Positions 35,990-47,931 of a DNA stretch of 64,000 bases are shown piece after piece (the stretch's first letter is position 1; each line of letters starts with the position of its first letter). This DNA is from Limanda limanda (Eukaryota > Chordata > Actinopteri > Pleuronectiformes > Pleuronectidae): positions 1,971,007 to 2,035,006 of the forward strand of contig NC_083647.1 in assembly GCF_963576545.1 (NCBI RefSeq), written 5' to 3'. The notes under the pieces were generated by a model. The model was given only the letters and a program-made list of their open reading frames with translations, was not told where the DNA came from and did no database searches. Made by a program: the position numbers and the translations under genes.

Positions 35990-36245
35990 GTGAGTCAGAT
36001 GATCTGTCAGAATGATCATCTTCTTGTCCTCCTGCAGATGCTTTTGTCAATGTGACACTGGGAGCAGAACAGACAGAGTCCAAGAAGCCCTAGAATTTCT
36101 CCTCATCAGAGTCATCCTGGAAGATTTCCAGGGGATGTTGGTGCTCCTGCTTCATTGGGTCTTGAGCCTTGGGGTAGCAGCATTTCAAGCTAGAGATGTG
36201 GACAACTTTCAAGTCTTAGCCTTTAGCCTCCAGAGAACCTTTAGG
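35990..36245 (-). pseudogene. Ty3/gypsy integrase C-terminal fragment
   Basis: The - strand encodes KVVHISSLK (the HVSRLK-type strand of gypsy integrases), followed by an acidic tail with DDSDEEKF, a stop, and a further open stretch. It ends exactly where the hAT terminus CAGGGGTGGGCAA begins at 36246. With the pol fragment at 38580-39370 it appears to be one element, split by the hAT insertion and missing part of the integrase core. Confidence 0.65.
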
Positions 36246-38560
36246 TCAGGGGTGGGCAATTCAATTTCCCAAGGGGCCACATGAGAAACAGGGACAGTTG
36301 TTGAGAGCCGGACCAATAACTAAATTCTGCTCATATTCATTTGATCTGAAGTCAATTTTGATAAGCTTCTACCGGTATGAGTAAATGCTATGATTAAGCA
36401 ATGAAAAATTTAAGCAGGTATAGTAATAAGGCCAACTTTATATCACTATTTAATCAATATTTACAAAAACGGTAAAGAATTGTGAACAAAATATGAGTGC
36501 AGTATTGTAGTATTTCAAGCATTGAAGGGCCCATATTGTGTAAAATACATTTTCTGGGATTTTACTGTCAGTAATTACTTGAAGGGGGTCAGAAGGTACC
36601 CTCAAAGTATGCAGTATAACAGTCCATTTTAAGAAATATATTATTGTAACGACGCGTTTTGTACTTCCTCTCTGTATGATGTCATCATGGAATCACATTC
36701 TTTTCTCAGCCCCACCCAGCCGATAACAGTCTAGCCTCCGAACCCACCACCCCCCCTCCCCATAAATCTAGTCTGTGTTGGGCATGAACAAGTGCACTGA
36801 AGTCAGGTTGAATGTCAGAGTAGGATATACAAAAGACAGCTGACAGGTGATTGTCAGTGAGAGAGGATCTGTACCTGGATTTGTTAAACTAAATGTTTGT
36901 TCACCTGTGTAGGTACAGTAGATCCAACGAGAACCAACATCTGAGCATGCCTCCTCATGTTTGGGAAGTTCTCCTCTTTGAGAGAAGATTAAAACTCCAG
37001 CAGTGATACTGACTTAAAGTGCTCTGCCAGTAGTGTATCAGACTGCAGATCAACGAGTTCGAGCTGAATATCACTGGTGCATTATCCACACTGCACGTGA
37101 AGGGCGAAGAAATCATGTGCATTTCACTTTCAAATGTTTGAAGTCTTGAAATTTCCTTGAAAACTCACCATGCAGTGCCCCTAACATGGATGAGTTCCTG
37201 CAGAGGTGATCAACTGATGGTGTGGCTTCTTTCAGTGTTGGCATGTGGTTGAGAATGTTACCCTCCAACTGGCTTGAAAGAGACTGCAACTTTCTCATGA
37301 AAGCCTTCACCAGGCTGTAGATTTCATGTGCGAATATGATTAGTGCACTGACACCAACAGCAAATGCAATATCTGCCAGTCCACCCTTATATCTCCACTC
37401 TCAGGTCCCATACTCTTTTAAGCACTTTGCCTAGTCTGAGTCTGAGTTACAACATCAGTAACATGATACTTTTTTAGCACTGACTTACACAACACCTCCT
37501 GATGTATAATACAATGCAATTCCCCTCACTTTATCTTGCATCCGCTTCAAAAGTCTGACATTTTTCCCTGTCAGGTTTGGCCAAACATCTGTTGTAACAC
37601 CTGCCAGTTTGTCCCATTTGAGTCCCAGCTTGTCCAAGAATGCATTTACCTCCGTGAAAAAATCACTACCAATCCTCATCCCTTTCATTTACCACATTTT
37701 TTCCAGCTCCTCCATAATCTCAGTCTTTCGTTATCCCATGTAAAAAGATAAGTAACTGGGCTGTGTCTCGGACATTACTGCTCTCATCCAGAGCCAAGGA
37801 GAAAAAAATCTAAATCGTCTTCTTTGTTTTGCAGCTGAACCTCCAGATTTCCCACGATGTCCTTGATCCTTCTCATCAAGGTTCATCTGAAGAGGGGCAC
37901 ATTCTCAAATGCTTCTTTTTTCTCAGGGCATATTAGTGCAGCAGAGTCCACTAAACTCCCTATCAGAGAATAGCTTACTATTTTTTGCGATTTTATGGGA
38001 TACCACAAAGCTGGTCTTGACAGCTCCATTCCTAGATGTGGAAAGCTTGGTAAAAAAGCCTTGTTGCTTCTGCAGCTTAGCTAGCAAAGATTCATGCACA
38101 CTCTTCACCAGTCAAGCTTTTGTATTTCTCTCCGTGTTTTGTCTCATAATGGGGATTCAAATTGTAATCCTTTAACACAGCCATCTGTTCTCCACAAACT
38201 AAGCACAAAGCTTTCCCTTTGACTTCAATAAAGAAATACTTAAAAGTCCTTGTCTTGTTAAAAACTCTACATTCTGTATCAATCATTCTTTTTGTGAGCT
38301 GACATTTTCAAGGAGTAACAGCTAACTTGCACCTATCCTAAACAAATATTGCCAACACATCATGTGCTCACGTGTATTAAAACTAACGTAAGGTTAAAAA
38401 AAAAGTTGCCTTCAAAATAAAAACAATGTAGTAGTATGCTGTACATAATGTACACTTATCTACGTTTGATTCCTAATTTCCCATTGACTTCATGCGGGTC
38501 GGTCAGGGACAGCCAAAGTGCCGGATGTGGCCTGCTGGCCATACAATGACCAGTTCTCTC
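36246..38560 (-). mobile_element. Decayed hAT transposon (GTF2IRD2/Charlie-like transposase)
   Basis: The left terminus CAGGGGTGGGCAATTC is typical of Charlie-type hATs. On the - strand, separate frames give, in order, a BED zinc finger with CLVCGEQ and PHYETKHGEKY (38092-38286), an internal part with LAKLQKQQGFF (37923-38108), VTTDVWPNLTGKNVRLLKRM (37485-37688) and LGALHGEFSRKFQDFK (37113-37310). This wording is that of hAT-derived GTF2IRD2-like proteins. Frames are broken by stops and shifts, so it is inactive. The right end near 38500-38560 (GGCCTGCTGGCCATACAATGAC) is degenerate and I find no target duplication. A family G copy is inserted at about 36527-36990. Confidence 0.85.
36527..36990 (+). 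repeat. Dispersed repeat family G, second copy (opposite orientation)
   Basis: Begins GAAGGGCCCATATTGTGTAA and continues through CAGTAATTACTTGAAGGGGG and a CCGAACCCACCACC block, matching the reverse complement of 35700-35940. It sits inside the decayed hAT element. With the left copy it forms an inverted pair about 0.6 kb apart. Confidence 0.65.
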
Positions 38561-38579
38561 TCTCTCTCTGAGTGAAGTG

Positions 38580-39370
38580 TTGTATGTCCCACCAGGTCAA
38601 GATGTCATTCACTAGAACTTGAGAGATGGCGCTGCAGTGGCATTTCTCAAGGGGAATAGTTCCACCCACCAGTATTAGTAGTCCATGGAAACCAGTAAGA
38701 GGACATTTTGTTTAGAGCTCTTGGGAAATGGGCCCATCAGATCTAACCCAAGCATTTCCCAGGGGTGTTGGCGCATGGTTTTCTGAAGTTTTCCTACCTA
38801 TTTTCTGGTTTGTAAAATTTTAAATATTAGACGGTTGAGTATCTGCTGTTGGACATCCTAGCTCAGCTTCAGCAAGTCGACCAGGTGCTGCAGTCTTCAG
38901 AAGGTCTTGTAAGGCACAAGATGACCAGAGAGGGGGGTCTTGAAGTAATCAAGAAGCTGCATCCTGAAGCAGATAGGTATGCAGAGTTGGTAGATGGTTT
39001 TGTGTGGGACGGTAACAACAGGGTAGATGAGATCCCCGAATATTGTGAAGGAGATTTTTGAGTTGATGACACCTTTTCCATTTTTCAGAAACCTTTGGTA
39101 CAGGGTCTGGCAGTCCGATGGAGATGGGAAGCTCTTTTGATGGTTACGGAGAAGCAGAAATGATGGTAGAACAAACAGGTATTGTTGGCTAATCTTCTGT
39201 TGGGGCTTAAGATATGGCATCTGGTGGTGTTGTACTTTAATTTGTCTGTGCTCCACAGTGAAGGTGAACTCCTGAAGCCTGTGTTCCAACCTGATGAGCT
39301 GGGTGCCTGGTTTGGTAGTCACAAACACCCACAGAAGAGAAGCGAGGGAAAGCATGTTGACCATCAGGAA
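38580..39370 (-). pseudogene. Ty3/gypsy pol fragment (RNase H end, integrase N-terminus and start of core)
   Basis: Reading the - strand: RNase H end LQEFTFTVEHR (near 39270), an integrase zinc-binding-like part with PLSGHLVPYKTF (near 38900), then LGLDLMGPFPKSS and WVELFPLRNATA (38760-38600), the start of the integrase core with its first Asp. Stops break the frames. It stops where the degenerate hAT end begins. The C-terminus is seen at 35990-36245 beyond the hAT. Confidence 0.82.
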
Positions 39371-39399
39371 ACAAATCTGACAGGGACATGTGAGGGTGG

Positions 39400-42149
39400 T
39401 GATGACCGCGTGAGAGAGTTTCTATATGTATAAATACACACCATATAAAAAGACCATTCTTCTAACAGTTGGATACAATGATACTGTTTTTTAAAGCTAC
39501 ATCATGAAACTGCAGCATATATGGGCAGAAAGTAAGAAACAACACGTATATAAACATATAGCACCATAAGAACCTATGTAAAATCCATACTTGTAAACAT
39601 TTAGGTCCTTGTAGACACTTTGCCTTTTTCAGATTAGAGCAACAGCCCCTCAAAATACATGCCAATGTCCTTGCATCTGACTCTTAGTTTAAAGTATATA
39701 CTTTCTCTCAAATCGAACTGGTTAACGCTTGTTATTATAAACAATTATAAAATCCTCCAATTCAGTTCAATAAACCATTATTTATCTCTGCAATGTAGCT
39801 CACCATGCAGGTCAACAGATGCATACACAAGAAAAAAAGACAAAAGACAGAAAAAGACGTGGACATAATAATTCCTAGATACACTGTGCCTTCCTTATAT
39901 GTACAACATTCAGGATTCCATTGATGAGGATGGATTCAACTGAATAACAATCAGAGGGGATAGTTTTGTCCCAAGGTGAAAAACTTTGATTTAACTAAAA
40001 ATAAATAAAAAATTTATGAAATCTACACAGTTAATCTTACTTGGAATGTATACCTAAAACATGCTTCCAAACCCGACCACATAGCTCATATTGTGTTGTC
40101 TCCTCGCCTTTCTTCCAACATTTGCTTTGCTTCCTGTCTGATTTTCTTTTGGATGTGTATTCCTCTCTCCCTCATTTGTCATTCAAACATTGATTCAATA
40201 AGAATTAGAGTCAAAGTAGCAACTGGGCAACAAATGAGGCTCCTATACTATTTCATTCTCCTGCGGCCGTGTGTCTGTCAAAGTGCCTCGCTGCATTTCC
40301 TGTTAGCCATCATATCTGTGGAGGGTGGTTGATATAATTTCACAGCTGACAGTCGGTGGCCACACAGCCTCACATACTGTGTCGAGGAGAATTGTGTGCG
40401 TGTTTGTGCCTGCGATATTGTGTCTGCATGTGTTTATAGCAATATTAGCTAGCCAGGATGTTTCATCTGAATCTGCTGGTTGGTAGGAAGGAAACACACA
40501 CCTTTTCCCACACAGGCAGTTTTGTTTAATGATCTGTGTCCCTCTGAAACTAAACTGATGATACGATATTCATGTTGTGGTTGGTCAGCTAAGAGGTGAT
40601 GAACAGTTGGAAATCTTTTTGTTTCCTACATAATTTTCAAAGATTGAGAAAATACAGACCTGACTTGGATTTTTTGAGATAATGACATATGGGTCCATCT
40701 ATCATCCATTACCTGTGGACAAGCTAACATGAGGTATGGGTGCAAACACCTATAAAATATCTATCTTCTCAGTCCGTTATGTGAACTTTGTTCTTCACTG
40801 TGCCATTGTTCTTGATCACCTCTTTGACTTTGACTGCAGGTCGTTGATATTTTGGCTTTGTGGCCTCTCACAGACAATCTCTGCTTTTACTGCAGTGTAG
40901 ACAATGTTTCATTGATATGCTGAGGAAGAGCTTTTTGGCACAGAGACTGACAGAAGGGGACAAAAGATAATGGTGCGACATCGAACCATTCTTTCTCAAT
41001 CATCTTTTCAATTTTCTTCATCTTTAGCAAATATAATAATGTTGGCCATATCCAGAAATTGGCTTCATTGGCTTCAGATTTACAGTGAAATCAATGTATC
41101 ATTAATCTGATTGTAGCACTCTGCTAAACAGAGAACCGCTTGTCTTTATACATATTTAATGAAATTGAGGCAATGTTATGTTTTCTTTTATTTAATCAAA
41201 ATGCCCTACTGTTCCTGTAACACATGAACATTCTTTCCATCACTGGCAAGTAGTTTGTAAACACTTAACATAAACATGAAAAAGATTGACAATTCAAGAC
41301 ATGTGCAGAGCATGTTGGGAGACTCACAAGAGACCAACACCTTGTGTGTAGTTTTATTTCTGTGTAACCAAGCTCAAGCTTGGATCCATCACAAACTCAA
41401 AAAGCCCAATTATATTAAACATTTAGGAGAGAAAGATGAGATTTGCAAGAAAACAAAAATTATAATACAAATAATATAATATGAAATGTATAAATATGTA
41501 TGAGGACATAACATAAGCCAAACCCATAAGTTATGTTTAGCGTATGAATTGTAATCAAATGAGTTAATCATCAGCCCACTATCGGTAAATGATCATAATT
41601 ATTTAATGATTTGCTAACAGATATCTGTGATAGAGAATGGTCGATCATGCATTTGTGATGCCACTTGTGCTTGTACCATGGAGAGAAATTATTGTCAATG
41701 ATGACAAATGCACGTTATATTATCAAGGAAAAGCATCAAAGGATGGTGCATACCCTACACAAAATGTTTATTCTAAACAGCCGATGCTACTTTTTTTACA
41801 TTGAAATATTGACATTTCATCATGACATCATTGTGATGCCATTAAAACCACATGATGTAGAATTATTGGTTGATCAAAATAAGGCCTAGATTGTGTCTCT
41901 ATAGGTTGCCAAATTGAATCTATCACTACACTTTTTGAAAATTGAAATAATTTCATGATGTCCATAATGATTTTTTGATCTATATAAGCTTTGGTCACAT
42001 TTGTAATCCTACAGTTACTTAGCGACGTCTTAATGATGTCACATATTGTCACTTACCCATATTCTTTTCAGAAATATCTTGAAAATGTGTTTTTAGGAGT
42101 TATTGAGCTATTTTGTACACTCTCTCTCGCCCTCTCTCACTCTCACTCA

Positions 42150-42150
<1 letters not shown>
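39400..42150. other. Gene-poor AT-rich interval
   Basis: I see no coding exon, no transposon termini and no repeat I can name in this stretch; short open frames show no domains. It may contain regulatory DNA. Confidence 0.55.

Positions 42151-42151
<1 letters not shown>

Positions 42152-42215
<64 letters not shown>
42152..42215. repeat. (AC)n microsatellite, about 32 repeats
   Basis: An uninterrupted AC run preceded by a CT/CA-rich transition (CTCTCTCACTCTCACTCACT). It is the longest dinucleotide array in the window and a likely polymorphic marker. Confidence 0.95.
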
Positions 42216-42217
<2 letters not shown>

Positions 42218-43730
42218 GAAGAGGCAATACCCTGCTTCTGGCTATCTGTGAAGTGTTGTGGGTAATTTATGGTGTTCACACACAAGCATCCACAAGACCA
42301 CAAAAGACTTACCAAAGAATTTGAAAAATATTTAACTACTTCTTAAATTAATTCGCCACAACTTGACCACTCATTCAACTTCAGGTTTATAGATCCAATC
42401 AAATTATCTTTCTGAAGTTCCCTTCCATGTTTTAACAGCTTTACAAATATTAAATGTGTTTGCACTGATCTCATTTGTGTTACTTTTGTTAGTGGATGTT
42501 GCATTTTAAGTGCTGCTGGAAAACTATTACGCTATGATCAGACGATAATTACTAACTATTTTTACATGGAATATTCATGTGCCATATACCTTTGGCAACT
42601 TTAGATTCACTGACTGCTGTTGTTATTTGTAGACTGGGTATCTACGGACTGATGTGTTTGTTCAGTCTGTGTGTGTGTTTGTGTGTGTCCAGGGTGACAC
42701 TGTTGGTATTGGACTTGCTCGAGTGAATTAACATTGCTGCGTAATCACTCTGCATTATGGACCAGCTCAATAACTTGATACTGCAGGTCACAGGCATGTC
42801 AGGCGGCTTCTGTCAATACGCGCTTAACCCACACACACGCTGCTGATATCCATTGTAACAGACACACATCTAAACAAACACACAAACACCAATATTCCTT
42901 GCAGGCAGACATGACTTATATACTCTGACGTGAGGAAGATAACACAGTGATGTGATCAATAGCACTTTGGTGGCAACCACTCCCTGTCCCCATGCCCTTA
43001 GGATGTATATTGTTTGAGGGCAGTAAAATCCTAATGGATTCAACCCCTCTCTTCCTCTCACTTTATTTCACCTTATCTTTATTACCATCTCTGTCCCTGA
43101 GTGCTCACTGCTGTAAAATATCTCTCTCTCCAGGAGCTATTCTTTGCAAAGAAGATGTTTCCATCCTCAAAAAGATCCACTCAGAGCTTTGAGTTTATGT
43201 AACAGTTCAGTTTGTGGCTATAGATGAATCAGCATCTATATGAACAGAATGTGGTTCAATAACTGAAATATTAGATGAGACTTGAAAGAGGGTGACAGGG
43301 AAAAAAATCTATTGTGAAGATATTTTCAAACCGGTAAATTCAGAATATCGACAGCAGACTGAATCCTCTAGCAATGATCCATCCATTGCTCCAATGGCCT
43401 TATCTCCTGTCATGATTAATGTAACTCGCAAAATGAAACGACGATAGACTGTTCAATCCAACAAGAGACAAACTCAGTAACCATCTGTACTTCTAACAGT
43501 TTTGCTATTTTAGAGCCTTACCAAGGTGGTGCATGCAGTCAATAAATTCAAATCTTCATTGGGTTCATGAATGTGTTCAGCAAATTTAATTTGTAAACTG
43601 GCAGACTGCTTGAGCCACTCAGGACAAGACATTTTTGGGCTGCAGTGACACAGACTCACTAACACTGGACAGTTCTATGACTTCAAAACATATCTTGGTC
43701 AGATTTCTGCTGAGGCTGCAGATGGTAGAG
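42216..43730. other. Gene-poor interval
   Basis: AT-rich unique-looking DNA with short CA/GT patches near 42668-42690 and 42830-42890. No exon, repeat termini or RNA gene recognised. Confidence 0.5.
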
Positions 43731-43732
43731 TC

Positions 43733-43880
43733 AAAATAGGGAGTCAACAGCATGAATCCATGAATCCAATCTGCTTTGTCTCAACAGGTGGTGTGGTGTT
43801 GTAGAGAATTTTCTGTTCCTACCATGTTCATCCCTTTATAGCCACAGTTTATCATCTTCCAATGGGTTAATCCTCATTAA
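43733..43880 (+). pseudogene. Tc1/DDE-type transposase scrap
   Basis: The words GTCAACAGCATGAATCCATG, CTGCTTTGTCTCAACAGG and CATGTTCATCCCTTTATAGC follow in the order found in a Tc1-like (DDE) transposase repeat that is very common in fish. No frame stays open and no termini are visible. It is a short, old fragment, recognised from memory of the consensus wording. Confidence 0.5.
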
Positions 43881-44217
43881 CCAAGACGTTTATGCCCAGT
43901 GTCTCGAAGCAATTGTAATCTAGAACTTTTTACCAGAAGACAACGGACCAATTCAATGTCAAGTTACACCCTCAAGCTTCTCTTGGGATCATAAGAGCTA
44001 TACAGATGGGATATTTGATTCCTGCAGCATGTTCTGGGGCTGACCCAAAGTCTCTTCCCATTATGGTACATCTTAAGAACATATAAATTGAGGCATTCAG
44101 GAAGCTTTAACCACTTTTTTCAACACAAAGGGGCACTGCTTTAACTCTGATCTTCTTAATGTCAGAACACCTATCATATTTCCAAGACTGAACCCAGTAC
44201 CCTTTAAAACATTTTAT

Positions 44218-45125
44218 TAAATTACATTTCATTTAGCTGATGCTTTTATCCAATGTGACTTACAATAAGTGCATTCAACGATGAGGGTACAAACACAGAA
44301 CAGCAAGAATCTTGTAACTACAAGTAAGTGCAATAGGGTTAGGCTTAAAACGTGCAATTGAACTTTAGTATTATTAGACATCATCTTCTTATCCAAGGTG
44401 TAGTTGGAAGAGATGTGTCTTAAGTCTGCAGTGGAAGATGTGTAGACTTTCTGCTGTCCAGATGTCATTGGGGAGCTCATTGCACCATTGAGGAGCCAGG
44501 ACCACAAACTGTCGTGATTTTGTTGAGTGGCTAGGTGTCCCTTGCAATGAGGGAGCAACAAGCCAATTGGTTGATGCAAAGCGGATTGGAGGGGCTATTG
44601 TGTACGTTTTGACCATGTCCTGGATGTAGACTGGGCCTGATCTGTTCACAGCACGGTACACAAGTACTCGTGTTTTGAAACGGATACGGGAAGCCACTGG
44701 TAAACAGTGAAAGGAGCTGAGGAGCAGAGTAGTGTGAGTGAATTTAGGTGGGTTAAAGAACAGTCGAGCTGCTGCATTCTGGATGAGCTGCAGAGGTCGG
44801 ATAGCACTAGCAGGTAGATCTGCCAGGAGGGAGTTGCAATAGTCAAAGCATGAGATGATAAGAGCCTGTGCTGCCTTCTGAGTGAGAAGGGGACGTATTC
44901 TCCTGATGTTGCGCAGCATGTATCTACACAAGCGGGTTGTTGCAGTAATGCTGCTAGTAAGAGATAGTTGACTGTCAAGTGTCAGATAAGTGCTTAGGCT
45001 TGTGCTTGTGATATGTACCACTGCTGTGGCACCAATTCGACAGTTCCATCCAAACCTCACTCGAGAGGCGACATTCCATATCCTACCAGTACCCTCGCCT
45101 GTCATCTGATTGACTGCACCCAACT
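44218..45125 (-). pseudogene. L2-type LINE 3' end (reverse transcriptase C-terminus and tail)
   Basis: A 244-codon - strand frame (44389-45123) encodes the C-terminal reverse transcriptase region of L2/Maui LINEs. It has RNIRRIRPLLTQKAAQALI, CFDYCNSLLADLPASAIRPL, QLIQNAAARLFF, RIRFKTRVLVYRAVN and the end LHIFHCRLKTHLFQLHL. The following 3' UTR ends GGATAAAAGCATCAGCTAAA and TGAAATGTAAT near 44220, the usual L2 tail. The frame is open from 45123 to its end at 44389, so this piece is fairly young. The catalytic palm and ORF1 are absent (5' truncation, normal for LINEs). Confidence 0.92.
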
Positions 45126-47789
45126 AACTTCTGTTCCGGCTATTTCAGGTTCAGGGCCTCAGCGGTGACTCTATTTGATTGGTCAGCTGATTTTATAACT
45201 CGATTTGCTTACCCCATTTCAACTGCAGTCTGTTGTTCGGCCAGGTTACACAAGCTGTAAGCTACAGCTTAGTTTTCATTAGTCTTGCCGTATAAAAATC
45301 CTCTTTGAAATTGTGTTACCCTCCTATTTACATTAGTGAAATCAATAAAGCATCTAACCTTTAGCCCCTCTCTCCTAAGATAATAGATATAAGGTGCCTC
45401 CCTAAATTAGTAGTTAGATTCATTTTCAAAATGTTGTGCGAAGTAGGTTATTACATATTATAATTAGTAGTGAGTGATAACACTATTTTCTTATTTTAGA
45501 TAGTAATTATTGTCATCTTATCTAGTAGTCTGGTAGAGATCATAATCAAGTTGCCACACATATTCTGAAGGAATTTGTGCTTGAAAAACATTTACAGAAA
45601 GTAATTTGCAGATGGTGAAGAAGCAATGCTGTCTCTCTCTCTGTTTGTCCCTCCCTCCCTCTCTCTCCCTTTCCCTATACTGTATATATATATATGTTTC
45701 TATGTTCAATGTGCAAAAATGGACAGTTTTTCTGTAACCTCTCAGTATCACACTGCGATGAGGTCATAGAAAACCTGTACATTTTGGCACATTGAAATTG
45801 AATTCATTTCATCTTGACTGCTTTCTACAGGTGTTGGTCATAATGCTTTAAGACCCAATACATGCAAATGGCTCTTGAGATGCTTGTACCCGAAAGGAGT
45901 GTGAGCATCATTGGTTTATTTTCTCCCTCCAGTGACAAAATAATCATTGCATGTGTGTGTGTTTGTGTGTGTGCGTGCGTGTGTGTGTGGCAACCACTTA
46001 AATACAACCAGGATTGATTTAGCAGAGTGAAGTTCCATTACAGACATTGAGTACCACAAATGTATGTCACATGTTCTAAGCAGCACTTTGGATAGGCAGA
46101 ACCATCTGTGCCAACCGTTTGTTTTTTTAAATGTTATATTGTGAAACTAAATAAATTTGACTTTTTGTTTGTTCTAAGAAAGCTCTTCATTTTTGGAATA
46201 CAGTGATTACATGTACAGTACGTATTTTCTGACTGCTGGATCATGTTAATGTTACATTTATATGTTTAGTGATCTTTAAAAAAATTCCAGTTTCAGTTCC
46301 ATACTCTTTTTCAAAAAAACTAAACTTCCAAGAAAATTATTAGCAACAGTCTTTTCAGCAAATGCCCAAAAACAACATATGAGTGACAAACACCAGAGCT
46401 GCTGCAACAGCTAGAGACCAGGAACAGTTGTGTAACTATAACATTTAAGATCTGTCAGATTGGGTGTTATAATGAAAATCATAATAATCTTCAGTTGTAC
46501 CTTGTTGTCATCAGGTGTTTCAGCCTTTCAATCGCAAAAGCGTTAAAACCCAAGCCTGAGAGTACGCTGAGGCTGAAGGTAAATCTGACTGGCTACTGGC
46601 TTGTATGGCAGAAAGCCATGTGGCCCGCTCAGTAGTTCAGACATCATTACCTCTACACTTTTTTAAAACTAAACATCTTCATAGGCAGTCGAGTCAAAAG
46701 CTGTCCTATTTAAGAAACTGCATAAAATGTGGTTGCAATAAAAGTCAAATAAAAATAAATAATAATGTTCCAGATGATTCTCTCTTGGCTAGTCTGTTGT
46801 CAGTCTAATGGTTGTATGTGTTATAAAACACTATTCAGTACTTTCAGATTAAACACAGGACTGTCTCTAGACATCATACTTTATGTCTTATCAAGAGAAA
46901 TTATGTCAATCTTCTGTAGCAGGAAGGTGTTATTACCCTCAGCTTTAAATGTCAAACCAAGAACAGCTCTGTAGAAGTGGCTTTACCTGAATTACATGCA
47001 AAACAACTGCTCACTCAATTCATTCTCTGTTGCTGTTATATAACTTGAACTGCTATTTTATAGGCTTTTTTAGATGATGTTGCTCGGCAGGTCACTTGCT
47101 CTCAAAGCTACTGGGGGATTTTGACAGCTGTCAATCCAGTTTGCCAATATCAAAATGCCTTATTTGTTTACTTCATTACATGAATGATTCTGTGTTAATT
47201 CTATGGCGAAATACATCTCAGACGAATGGTGGTCATGATCTTCATATTTCAGGTGCATGTGAAGTGTGTTATGTCTATTATAATGTCTATTAACATAAAT
47301 TGTATTAGTTTTTTTGAATAATTATCAATATCACTTAATAATTCAATGTTCACTGAACCAGCATGTTGGGTTGGTGCATATTCCTCTTTTTTGCATTTAG
47401 TATTGTTTCAGACTGTTTTGGCTCCTGGGACAGAAAAATGTCAAATTTTCATGAAACATATTATTTAAAATACCTTTAGTCTGGGTGTATTCCAGCGTTT
47501 CTTTCTAGAGAACCATGAGTTCTTTGTCAAGCTGGGTCATGTCTTGTCTCTAGCTTGATTGCCTGAGTAGCAGTGGACCTACTTTTTTATCCTGTAGATG
47601 TGCAATGTTGCTGTCTGAGGCAATAAAGATGAGATGTATTTTCTGGTTTAACAGTTTTGTTTGACTTTGGCACTGAAAATAAATGTTGTGTCTCATGATA
47701 GGAAAAACACTTGGACAAACATCAATATGATAAGAATTGCCTTAAATGACAGAAACCATCTTTGAGAAAAATGTATTTGATGAGTAGTT
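45126..47789. other. Gene-poor interval with simple repeats
   Basis: A CT-rich tract at about 45630-45676 is followed by a short TA run, and an imperfect GT tract lies at about 45952-45990. Otherwise the DNA is AT-rich with no recognisable exon or transposon. Confidence 0.5.
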
Positions 47790-47931
47790 TGACATCTTAA
47801 TTTGGTCCATGTCCCACCCACTAATAGAGGAGGCGTGACTTATTAACTATACTGCAGCCAGCCACTATGGTAGCAATCGAGATGCTTTAGCTTCACTGTT
47901 GTCCATCTTTGAATAATGTCTATGGCTTCAC
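47790..47931 (+). repeat. Dispersed repeat, family S (forward copy)
   Basis: Has GGTCCATGTCCCACCCAC, GAGGAGGCGTGACTTA, CTATACTGCAGCCAGCCACT and TTAGCTTCACTGTTGTCC, matching the reverse complement of 18744-18870. Element F is inserted at its end: the last eight bases GGCTTCAC are the left target duplication. Confidence 0.6.
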
